Shown: positions 20,265-30,857 of the stretch, piece by piece
Layout of the letters: every line of letters starts with the position of its first letter
Position numbering within the stretch: position 1 is the first letter of the stretch
Source: Plantago ovata
Taxonomy: Eukaryota > Streptophyta > Magnoliopsida > Lamiales > Plantaginaceae
NCBI GenBank assembly: GCA_028274465.1
Contig: CM051456.1
Location: 75,936,753-76,000,752 of the forward strand
Length of the DNA: 64,000 bases
Direction of reading: 5' to 3'
Position numbers and translations under genes: made by a program
Notes under the pieces: generated by a model
The model's input: the letters and a program-made list of their open reading frames with translations, nothing else
Database searches by the model: none
What the model was told of the DNA's origin: nothing

Positions 20265-22679
20265 ATGAAGACCTTAAAAGCTCGCTTGACACCTACGTTC
20301 TCGCAAGTTAGGAAAGGGTCAGCTATATACTTGGAAGAAGAGTTATCGGGGTATGAGGTAACGAGTTCTGTAGTGAGGTGGATACCGAGGTTCGAAGATG
20401 GAGTGGGAATGAATCCGTTAAGCTTCATCAGGTCCTATGAGGAAGAAATAGCAAAAGTCCCAGCAAAGGGTTTCACCGAGGACAAATTATGCAGGAAATT
20501 ATTTTCTTTCACTCTGGGATATGAACCAAGGATTTGGATAGCAAGGTTAGCACCAGGATCACTGAGGACCTGGAGCCAAGTAGTAGAGGAGTTCTTGGCG
20601 CGTTTCATGCCTTACCATGAGACGATTGCACTGCGGAATCGGATCGAACACTTCAAGCAAGGAGAGTACGATTGGTTCTGTGACACCTACGAACGTTTTG
20701 AGCTGTATAAACGTGAGTGCCCCCATCACCGTTTCGACGACGGGGAGCTGATTTTGTTTTTTGTTGGTGGACTACGTGATGATGTTAGGCTTCAAGTGGA
20801 TGGGATGTGTGGAGGTTTAGAAGAATGTACAGTAGAAGAGGCAGAGAAGATCTTTCAAAAGTACGCCAATGGATCTGCACAATCCGAGAAGATAATGTCG
20901 AGTCAAGTCACCAACATATATTAAAATCAGGGCGAAACTGACGGCTTATACGAAGGATATTCTGAAGAGGAGGAACTTGCATTTTACGCGGGGATTAAAT
21001 CCATTGAGAGTGTTTTCGAGATAGCACACGCAGGGCAAGCTGAAAACAATCTTCGCATCGAAAAGGCTTTTGAAGCGGTCGAAGTAACTGAGCAACTTAT
21101 CAAGGAGCTTAGCCTTCTTAAGTGTGAAAAGTGTGGAAAAGCAGTCGAAGACGCCCCCCTTGAAGTGGGGGGCGAACCGCCCGATGTGGGGGGCAAATCG
21201 CCCCCCAACTCCAGGGAATTGGACGACCCCAGTTCCCCCGATGTGACAACTGAAACTGATCCCGAGCCACTTCCAACTGTTACTACCGAGCAGAATGAGT
21301 GCGAAGAGGTGAATCTACTACTCCGTGGAGGCAAGATGACCAAAATTCCTAACTTCGTGCGTCCTAAACGTGTTGAATCTACTGGGACCGAAAATGCAGG
21401 ACCGAGCACAGAACAAGAGGTTAGCGGAAGTTCCAAAGAACCTCAAGAAGTTCCAGGAAAGAATGATGGACCAAGACCATCTGTGGTAGACATAGGTGAT
21501 GATGAAGTCGAGGAAGGAACTCCTACGCCAGGGGAACTTCACAAATCTTCTAATCCATATGTGCCCCCAAAGCCACATGTACCATTCCCAAGTCGGATCA
21601 AGCCAGCCAAGAAGGATATTCGAGAGTCACCCCTATTCCAACGCCTCACAAAAGTGGAAGTCAATGTACCTCTCTTGGAGTTAATCCAAAACATTCCGGC
21701 TTATACGAAATTCTTTCGTGAGATCAAGAACAAAAGCGTTACTTCAGGAAAGGAAGTGAATGGGGTTGAAACGGTCAACTCAATTGCCGGATTACCCGTG
21801 ATGAAAAAAGACCCTGGAAGTTTCATCATCAACATCGCTTTAGGAAACGGTCGGACCACGAAGGCAATGCTTGACTTAGGGGCTAGCATTAACTTAATGC
21901 CCTATTCGGTATACAAGGCCCTGGATCTCAAAGAACTGACACCAACTGATATGGTCGTCCAAATGGCGGACCAAAGTGTGAAGAGGCCAGTCGGGATAAT
22001 AGAGGACATCCTTGTGAACGTGGACAAATTGATAATCCCAGCTGATTTTGTAGTAATGAAGTCTGCAGACGAGGGGAAGAGCCATATTCGCGAGCACGTA
22101 GTACTACTTGGGAGACCATTCATGGCGACTGCCAACACATGCCTTGAACTTAAGGGCAAGAAAATAACCATGGAGGTAATTGGTGAGAATATTGAGTTGG
22201 TAGGATGTAGCATCGGAGATAAGGAAGTCGCGGAAGAGTTAAATTTTATCGATTGCTATGATTCCGTGATTTCCGAATTTCATCATTTCCATGATAATCG
22301 TGAACCACTTGAGGAGGCACTAACCATGCAAACTGAGACGTGCTACATGACCGAGGAAGCAAGGGAACTAGTTGAAATAATGGATAGCACCCCAGAGATT
22401 CCCGCAGGAGAGGAGGTACTTGAACCTTTAGATGAAGAAGAGGAAGAAAGTAGATTTCCTGAAGAGCCTAGCTTAGAATTGAAACCACTTCCTGCGCACC
22501 TCAAGTATGTGTACTTAGGAGAAAATCAGAAGAAGCCTGTAATAGTCTCCTCACATCTCTCCAACGATGAAGAAAGTAGGCTAATAGAAGTATTGAAAGA
22601 AAATTCTGCAGTTATAGGATGGGGATTAGTGATATCAAAGGAATTATCCCTACACGGTGTGTGCACAACATCACTCTAG
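20265..22679 (+). pseudogene. gag: E1 gag and protease
   Basis: The start MKTLKARLTPTF fits an Athila Gag. The gag core spans about residues 55-190 (WIPRFEDGVGMNPLSFI, WSQVVEEFLARFMPY, HFKQGEYDWFCDTYERF). A TAA at 20922-20924 interrupts the frame, which then continues unbroken. A proline/glycine stretch (GGEPPDVGGKSPP) near 21160-21210 is encoded by the GC-rich palindrome also found in the LTRs. The protease domain has AMLDLGASINLMPYS, where the usual DTG appears as DLG, as in many Athila copies, and HVVLLGRPFMATA. The frame ends at 22679 after a one-base loss near 22615; RT continues in the next frame. Confidence 0.88.
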
Positions 22680-23647
22680 AACAAGATGCCAAACCCGTTA
22701 GGCAACCTCAACGAAGGATAAATCCGGCCATGCAAGAGGTGGTAAAGAAAGAAGTGATCAAGTTGCTAGATGCCGATATGATTTACCCCATTCCTGATAG
22801 TCGATGGGTGAGCCCGGTACATGTAGTTCCTAAGAAATCAGGAGTCACGGTGGAAGAGAATGAGAAGGGAGAGTTGGTACCGGTTAGGAAGACCACTGGA
22901 TGGCGGATGTGCATTGACTATAGAAGATTAAATGCCGCCACTAAGAAATACCACTTCCCTTTACCATTTATAGATGACATGCTAAACCGCCTTGCAGGGT
23001 AGAAATTTTATTGTTTTCTTGATGGTTTATCAGGTTTCTACCAGATTCCGATTGCACCGGAGGAGCAGGAGAAGACGACATTCACTTGCCCATTCGGAAC
23101 ATTTGCCTATAGGAGGATGCCATTTGGACTATGCAACGCTCCCGCCACTTTTCAAAGGTGCATGCTTTCTGTTTTCTCTGACATGGTAACTAAGTTTGTT
23201 GAAGTTTTCATGGATGATTTTTCCCTTTTTGGTGATTCGTTTGATGAATGCTTGCAAAGATTAGATCTTGTTTTGAAAAGGTGCATTGAATGCAATTTGA
23301 CCTTAAGCTGGGAGAAGAGTCATTACATGGTTAGAGAAGGCATTGTTCTAGGACATGTAGTTTCTAAAAGAGGTATTGAGGTAGACAAGGCTATGATCGA
23401 AATCATTGAAAAACTTCCCCCACCTACTTGTGTGAAAGAATTGCAATCTTTTCTTGGCCATGTAGGGTTTCATAGGAGGTTTATTAAAGATTTTTTGAAG
23501 ATTGCTAAACCTTTAAGTAGCTTGCTTACAAAAGATGTGGTTTTCCATTTCTCTAATGAATGCTTAGTTTCTTTTAATACCCTTAAGGAAAAACTTGTTT
23601 CTGCTCCCATTGTTGTGCCGCCTGACTGGAGTCCTCCTTTTGAGATT
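22619..23647 (+). pseudogene. pol: E1 reverse transcriptase, N-terminal and palm parts
   Basis: The frame starts GISDIKGIIPTRC and shows the RT blocks SRWVSPVHVVPKKSG, GWRMCIDYRRLNAAT, CFLDGLSGFYQIPIAP, RMPFGLCNAPATFQR and the catalytic EVFMDDFSLFG. A TAG at 23000-23002 breaks it in block LAG-KFYCFLDG. The connection ends with PPDWSPPFEI at 23647, where E2 is inserted. Reading across E2 (23647 to 34418, one target copy removed) restores the frame exactly. The protein copies the RNA into cDNA in the virus-like particle. Confidence 0.9.
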
Positions 23648-23865
23648 TGATGAACCGAGATTTATCGGGTCCCGATTCAAGCAAATAAATTTGTTATTTA
23701 GCCAAAGGCAATTCACGACTACAACGAAAACCGTAGTGTAGCAGTAGAATGACCTCGAGTGTCGTTGTCTAAGGACTATAACTAGCTGTATCAAATCTAA
23801 TTTAGAATATAAAAATAGCAGACGGAATAGCAAAGGTTTTTCTAACAGATAATGGAGATTGGTGA

Positions 23866-26646
23866 ACCATATACTCTCGGATTGATAGAGCGCTCTGTAA
23901 TCCCGTATGGTTTCAACAATTTGCCCATGTGCATCTATCTGTGTTGGAGCCGGGGGTTTCTGATCACTGCCCCGTCTGGTTGCAAATCATTCCACCGCGA
24001 CCTAGACCTCCAAAGCAATTCCGCTTTATGAATTGCATGGCTACGCACGACCGGTTCATTGACACAGTTCGCACAACTTGGAACCGTGATCTCCCTGGGC
24101 AGGCCATGTTTAAGGTGTGGAAAAAATTACAAGTGCTACAAGGCCCGTTAAAGCCACTTATAAGAGAATACTCGGGAATACATCGAAAATTGGAAGTAGC
24201 TCGCACAAATCTCCTCCATGCGCAACAATTGCTTGCCCATGACCGCTTCAATCTGGAGCTTATTGAGCGGGTCAAGAACTGCCTAGAGGAAGTCATCCAT
24301 TGGAACAATATGGATGAGATGATACTGGCACAAAAGGCCAAAATCACGTGGCTCCGATTAGGGGATAGCAATAACGCCTTCTTCCATGCCACGGTAAAGG
24401 AAAAAAACAAGAGAGCGGGTATATCCCATCTCAAAACGGAACAAGGGCGGCTAGTTAGTACTCATGAGGATATCGAACATGAAGTAATCCAATTCTACAC
24501 TAACCTGGTGGGATCGGCTGCCCCAAATCTAGAGTGCATTGATTTACAAGCTATGCGGCAAGGGAAGGAGCTCTGTCGGGAAGACAGGCTTGCCCTCATC
24601 CAAGATGTAACACCGGCGGAGATTTTGGAGGCGGTAAAGGCCATTGGTGACAATAAGGCGCCGGGTCAGGATGGCTATAATGCTCGTTTCTTTAAAACTG
24701 CCTGGAATGTGATTAAATATGATGTGACGAGGGCCATACTTGATTTTTTCCAAACAGGTAGAATGTATGCGGCGGTAAATTGTACGTTTCTTACCATCAT
24801 TCCCAAGAGTACTGGAGCGTGTACTATGAAGGAGATGCGGCCTATATCATGTTGCACGACCCTATACAAGATTATCTCAAAAATCCTCACCAAGAGATTG
24901 AGTCGGGTGATTAACAGTGTTGTGGCGGAGTGTCAGTCGGCATTCCTACCAGGGAGGGTGATACATGACAATATTCTCTTGGCAAGTGAACAGGTCAGAG
25001 GATATGATCGAAAAGGGGTTTCTCGCAGATGCATGATCCAAATGGATATACAGAAGGCTTACGATACGGTGGAGTGGAATGCGCTTGAGAATGTTATGGA
25101 GGAGCTGGGTTTCCCGGCCAGATTTATTTTCTGGATCATGCGGTGTGTGCGCACCGTCTCTTACCGGTATAATATTAATGGCGTGCCATCACAAATCCTT
25201 AAGCCGCAACGCGGCCTACGCCAAGGTGACCCTATATCGCCCCTGCTGTTTGTACTTATGATGGAATATATGCATCGATTGATGATGCAACTCAAAGGAA
25301 ACCCTGACTTTAATTTCCATCCAAAATGCGAGAGGTTGGGGATTGTTAACCTCTCTTTTGCGGACGATTTGCTGCTCTTTGTGCGTGGAGATGCCACATC
25401 TGTAGAACTCCTGATGGAACAATTTCATAAATTTTCTCGATCTACTGGCCTCTATGTAAATCAACGCAAATGCAAAGTTTTCTGCGCTGGTGTGGATAGA
25501 CACACAAAAGCGGCGATCCTCACACTGACTGGTTTTTCGGAAGAAAGCCTGCCGGTCAAGTATTTGGGCGTCTCCCTTGCTGCGCGGAAACTCACGGTCC
25601 GACTGTGTTAACCGCTGATAGATAAAGTGACAGATAGAATAAAACACTGGAGCTCAAAGCTGCTTAGCTATGCTGGGAAATTCCAACTCATCCAAAGTGT
25701 TTTACAGGCCATGACGACCTACTGGATGCAAGTCTTCCCAATGCCGAAAAAGATCATCCGCCATGTTGAGGCTCTCTGTCGTTCATTCTTGTGGAGTGGA
25801 ACTACAGACATCACCCGTAAAGCACCTGTTGCGTGGGATAGGGTGTGTGATAAGAAAAATCAGGGTGGCCTGAATCTCACGTCTCTAGTCGAATGGAACA
25901 GGTGTACAATTGCGAAACTACTTTGGAATCTTTGTAGCAAAGCTGATTCGCTATGGGTAAAGTGGGTTCACTGTTACTACATAAAAGAGAATGAAGTGAT
26001 GAACACGCCCCTCCCACAGAATAGCTCGTCGACGTTGAAAGCAGTAATGAAGCTGCGGGCCCTTGTACAACAATCAGCATACTCGAACGGCCTTCATAGG
26101 TCGGACCGTTTTGAAGCAAGGCAACTTTATAATGAAGTGAGGGGCGATAAAGAAGACGTGCCATGGAAAAAATTCTGGTTTAGTAATAAAGCAACACCCC
26201 GGGCACAATTCTGTACATGGATGGCGCTCAATGGGAGATTGGCGACTAAAGATCGAGTAAAAAAGTGGAACCCCCAGGTTGACACCAGGTGTGCTTTTTG
26301 TGGCCAGGACGAGACGCAGCAACACTTGTTCTTTGCGTGCCCCCGCACATCTGACGTATGGCGGAAAGGACTGCACTGGATGGGTGTGCGCAGAACGCCA
26401 GCTACTTGGGACCTGGAAGTACAATGGCTGTGCCGGCGCATGACCAGTTCGGGATGGAGGTCGAAGGTCATTAGAACTGCCTTTGCGGAGACAATCTATG
26501 CCATATGGATCGACCGAAACCATGCTATCTTCAAGCATAAACCGCCGCACATAGGACTTGAGGAGAAAATTATCAACAATGTCCTCTACCGTTGCTGCTT
26601 AGATGTGAAGCTTAGAAACTACTGTGCTAGATTGATGATTTACTAG
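23866..26646 (+). pseudogene. LINE-C ORF2: endonuclease end, reverse transcriptase, zinc-finger-like tail
   Basis: The frame is open from the junction to 25608, broken by a TAA at 25609-25611, and open again to the TAG at 26644-26646. RT motifs in order are KITWLRLGDSNNAFFHA, IGDNKAPGQDGYNARFF, FLTIIPKSTGA, RPISCCTTLYKIISKIL, CQSAFLPGRVIHDNILLA, MDIQKAYDTVEW, GLRQGDPISPLLFVLMMEY and the catalytic LSFADDLLLF. The C-terminal half (LLWNLCSKADSLWVKWVH, CAFCGQDETQQHLFFACP) is the plant reverse-transcriptase zinc-binding region. Apart from the single stop the frame is intact, so the insertion is fairly young. Confidence 0.93.
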
Positions 26647-26800
26647 AGTAGGATTCTAGAATAATCTACTAGAGAAACCCCTGCTGTCTTTCGATTATTG
26701 TTGGTAACTCTGATGTCGTTTTGCTTTTGCCTGGATCATTTAGATCGACTTGCTTTGTATGGTTGGAATGGAATAAAAGTATTTTTTCGGTTCCAAAAAA
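23866..26800 (+). mobile_element. LINE-C: 5'-truncated plant L1-type LINE
   Basis: A non-LTR element begins in the last residues of the ORF2 endonuclease (TIYSRIDRALCNPVW) and runs through RT to a 3' UTR with a short A6 tail at 26795-26800. 5' truncation and an A-tail are typical of target-primed reverse transcription. No target duplication is seen, because about 1 kb of the host LTR is gone at the insertion point. Confidence 0.92.
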
Positions 26801-26834
26801 GACTCAAATGAAAGTGAAAAATACACATTCATCA

Positions 26835-28385
26835 AACTCCCCAAACCGAACCTTTACTTGTCCTCAAGCAACTAAGCTAGACTCTAATGCAAAAAACAAC
26901 GCAACACATAAAATGCAGTCTCATGCCAAATAAAATGAACTAATCTACTGAATCTATCAAATAACATATGAACAAAAAACCATATAAATCAAAGCATGAA
27001 TATAGGTTGAAGAATACCTCGATTGACTTATACACATCCACATAAGCACTTATGTCAAGACAAGGTAGTCTCTCGTAACATTCTCTACCTGGACCTAGTC
27101 AGTGACGACGTAATGAAGCATGCTAAGATACGAATGGTTGTCCCGTGCTTATGAAACTGAGGACTTACTGTTGTTCACCAAGTTTAAGACTTTCCCTCAA
27201 AGAGGTCGAACCAGTACTGGCTCTCATCAAAAGAAGGAGGGTTCCCTATAAAAGATAACACTCCCCTATTGTACCCATCTCTCAAGTAAAGTCTTAAGCT
27301 ATTCACCACTTCCTGAATGGCAGAACGAGGGTGGTCTAGAACAGATGACACTCAAAAAGCAAAAGACAAAAAATAGAAAATTACAACACGATTACGAACA
27401 TAACAAGAATTGGAAAATGAGACACAACACTTTGCTAAACTGCTATTTGGCTTTCTTTTTTGGACCCTTCTTTACTTTTTTGGGGTCTTTTCTTTTTTTT
27501 CTTTTTTTTATTTCCAGTTTCTTTTTTTCTTTTTTTCTTTTTCCTGGAATTTTTCTTTCTTTTTTTTCGATTTTTTTTTAGCCAGCAGTAGCATAACAAA
27601 AAGAGAAGCAAAATGACTCACAACGACTTCCCCAAACCTATTTGAAAGAATAGGTTGGAGTAAAAAATTTACGGAAAAGGAAAAATAAACTCACAATACG
27701 GAAATGAAAAACGAAAAACAAGTCTAATGATGGCGTAACCCCCTCCCCAAACCTATTCGGAAGAATAGGTTATAAACAAAGGATCACACAACCTCACACT
27801 ACCTCCTTCCTAGGTATTTAGCAATCTCAAAGCATGGTGAAGACTTGTTGCCTCTTAGGTTCATAATTACTCGGGAAACCAACCATAAGACTCTAACATG
27901 CATCATCCTATTATAAAGGCCTTCGTGAACCGCAGTAGAGAAAACACCACTAAGTGATGTCGAGACTACCAAGCTTAACTAAGTGTAATACATAAATGTG
28001 ACAAGCCAAGCGAGAAAAACCTCAAACAAATTCATAGAGATGAAGCATATGATTAAAGGCATAGTTAGTTGATCTACCCAATAAAAAAGTTCAAAAAATT
28101 CGGCAATAAACTCCATATAAAACATGCAAGACTATCCTAGGATGAATGTAGTGAATGCAACCTAAAAAATCTAAGAAAGCAGTAAACGTGCAAATGCAAA
28201 TGCAAACAAAGAACAAGATACTAATCAACACAAAGCCAAACAATACTTAACATCACGGTTCACATCCCATCCCCCTTACAATACTTAAGCTAGCCCCTAG
28301 CAAAAGAGAATGAGTAATAAGAAGTGATACTAGATGTTACCGAACGATTTGGCCTCGGTTGGCTGATAGTGGACATGTGAAAAGA
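26835..28385 (-). other. E2 3' non-coding region with polypurine tract
   Basis: On the minus strand the region ends in GGTTCGGTTTGGGGAGTT (26852-26835), the polypurine tract next to the LTR. Further upstream are a long T/C-rich run on the plus strand (27470-27585) and two hairpins of the form CCTATTC..GAATAGG beside G-rich tracts (about 27630-27655 and 27748-27772). The same blocks occur in the 3' regions of E1, E3 and E7. No coding frame is credible; open stretches in the T-rich run are artefacts of composition. Confidence 0.8.
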
Positions 28386-29741
28386 CTAATCATCGGCATG
28401 GTAATCTCCATAAAAGTTCCTCCACATGTCAGACAGGAGCTCATTGGACTGCCGTAGGGCCTCCTGTTGCTGCTGGATGAGCTGTTGCTGCTCCCACCTT
28501 TGTTGCCTGTCCTCCCGGCGATGCTCCTCGAATGTCTCCCAATCGCGGTTGTGCTGGGCAATGTGCCCGTCAAGGTCCTGTCGCAAGGCCGCGTTGTCCT
28601 GTTGCAAGGCCGCGTTACTGGCATCAATTCTATCGAAACGGCCGTCGAGGTAGGTACGGAATTCAGAGAAGTCAAATCCTCTAGACCCCTGTGGTGCTCG
28701 AGGCGGTGCATGCGGTGCTCTATGGACAAATGGGATATCTGGGATAGGGGCTTGGCCATCATCGACCTCCATAGCATCCTCATGATCATCCTCATGGTCG
28801 GAATCGCTCGGCTGGAAGGGTGCTCCCACATCAGCAGCGGCAGCCGTGGGGTTCTTCAACTGATACCTAGTCAGCTGCACCTCAATGGTTGAGGGTGAAA
28901 GGGCAGCGACCTCACAATCCCCCTCTTCAATGTCATCGACCCCATGATATTTGCAGTAGGCAGTGATGAAGCTTGGGAAGATGAAGGGCTTCCTCTTCTT
29001 TTCCCAGTGGTGCTCGTACTCCTCATACATGATGTGCCCGATGTCGATCCGATGTCTGTCTATCAAGCAGTAGAGGAGCTCGGCGTAGTAGGGCTGAATC
29101 CACGAGTCATTCTTCCTAGGGATCAAGTTGAAGATGCAAAATTTCATCATCACCTTAGCTTCAATGCTAAGGTCGCTCTGACGGATCCGTGTAGGTTCTC
29201 CCCCGATTTCTGGATATCTGTACTCCCTGTTGCAGATCACGTCTCTGATATGTCTTCCTATCCCCCTAGAGGCCCTCGAATACAGGTAGGCATGGTCGCT
29301 CCCTGTGAACTCCTGCTGCGCAAAATGGATGAATGAAGAAATGTGCTCTGGTGTCCAAGGTATTATCAGGCCTCGAACTAGTACCCCATTCTTCTCCTCG
29401 AGATCTGTGTATCCAGTGTAGAACTCATGGAGGAGGCTCTCGTCGTATCCCTTGAACCTGTTGGAACTGTACCAAACTCAATTCCTTCTTGACGCCAATC
29501 GTGATAGCGTCCTATACCCCGCCGTATCAGCTGCTGACTCTAGAATATCAATCCTATTGTCTGGAATGATCGATCTTCCCCTGTCGGCCAGCTCCGCTTC
29601 TAGCCTTTGACGCACCTCTACCGCAGCGAAAGACATTTCGTACATGTGGTGAGAAGGTTGGGAGCTTGATGCTACTCCCTTCTCCTTTCTGCTTGAGCCA
29701 GCTCTCCTCGATCTTGGTGCCATGATTCCTACAAACAGCAA
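28386..29741 (-). pseudogene. E2 third ORF (Athila-type env-like/ORF3 protein)
   Basis: A probable start at 29723 (MAPRSRRAGSSRKEKG) leads into a frame that is open to 28386 except for a TGA at 29480-29478. The product of about 445 residues has a conserved-looking middle (FYTGYTDLEEKNGVLVRG, FIHFAQQEFTGSDHAY, DLSIEAKVMMKFCIFNLIPR) and an acidic segment (DSDHEDDHEDAMEVDD). It ends in a glutamine-rich coiled-coil (RWEQQQLIQQQQEALRQ). Athila elements carry an ORF in this position called env-like or ATHILA ORF-1. I see no clear signal peptide or membrane segment, so an envelope role is doubtful. E7 lacks this ORF. Confidence 0.65.
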
Positions 29742-30857
29742 TTAGTATCTTGTACGACGCAAAACAGACCTATGCATAAGTAAATGTACGAGCGAATAAA
29801 CGAGCAATATCTTTAACAATCCAACTCCTCAAAAACCCAAAGTCTAGTCTGGCTACTTCATCACACAACATATCAATGTAACTACTACAATAACATATCA
29901 CATTATGCTATTGTTAAACAATAAATGCCTTGAATCACAAGGTTCAATCCATACCATAATAACAAAAATCTAACATAAATCCTCAACTTCATCAATCATG
30001 CATTCTACCATTACATCCATCATTTTCATATCAATAAACACATGTTTAAGCATGGAATGAAAGTAAGAGATACATTTTCTAACAATATATATCATCTAAT
30101 AGCAAAAATCTCAAATCCACAAACCAAGCCTAATTGAACATGCAATTGATAATGAATAATGATTCTAATAACATAAATCATCAACCCATACATCATACAA
30201 GCTTAATTGAAGCATAAATCAAAAAAATCCCAAATTTGAAAAATTAGGGTTCATGTGAGATTACCTCAAATTCGGAGATTGAATGAACTAGGAAGAAATT
30301 TGTTCGGATGAAAAGAAAGAGCACGTAACGGGCTTCGATTGAAGCTAGAGAACATACAAATTGATGGAAAGATGAAGAAGTTATGAAGGTTTGAAGGTTT
30401 TGTGAAAATGGAGGAATTTTAGGAGTTTAAGGGAAGAAGATGAAGTGAAATGAGGAAAAATGGGGGAGAACCCCGTTTTTTCAATCTGCAGAACGTGGGG
30501 CGATTCGCCCCACGCCTGAGGCGAATCGCCCCTCGTGCGGGGCGAATCGCCCCGCGCGCGCGCTCTTTAGCGTAGGGCGATTCGTCCCCCACCTCCTGAG
30601 GTGGGGAGACGATCGTTTCGAAATAAAATGCGGTTTTTAGTCCCCGAAAACCATTTTTCTCAACAAATCACTCGAAAAATCTCACTCAAACATAACATAA
30701 GCACATACGACACAGAGATGAACAAATTCACATATGAAAAGCAAATTGTTCAAGAATGAATGTATGCAATAAAGCGGTAAAGAAAGCGATAAAAACCCCG
30801 GGTTGCCTCCCGGATAGCGCCATTATTTAAAGTCTTTGACTCGACTCCTGTCTTCGC
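29742..30857 (-). other. E2 spacer between gag-PR and third ORF
   Basis: No RT or integrase motif occurs here in any frame, although pol should lie here in a complete Athila element. The region is AT-rich except for a GC-rich palindrome cluster at 30494-30600 (repeats of GGGGCGAATCGCCCC). Close to the gag-PR stop is a hairpin, CCGGG-N6-CCCGG, near 30797-30814, which is conserved in E6 and E7. Confidence 0.8.

Larger units (their letters stand above)
23648..26834 (-). repeat. 3' LTR of E2, interrupted by LINE-C
   Basis: Bases 23648-23865 match 33162-33379 of the other LTR and 26801-26834 match 34379-34412. The 999 bp between these are absent and LINE-C (23866-26800) takes their place. Confidence 0.9.

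Noticed and set aside
25600-25630. Two separate LINE proteins at 23929-25611 and 25627-26646
   Set aside because: Both parts are in the same frame and together form one usual ORF2; the gap is a single stop codon.
27345-27616. Phenylalanine- and serine-rich open frames in the T-rich run
   Set aside because: They arise from low-complexity T/C sequence in the E2 3' region; the same applies to the A/G run at 38896-39248.
28386-29741. True envelope gene in E2
   Set aside because: No signal peptide or membrane segment is visible; the protein ends in a glutamine-rich coiled coil, so it is only called env-like by position.
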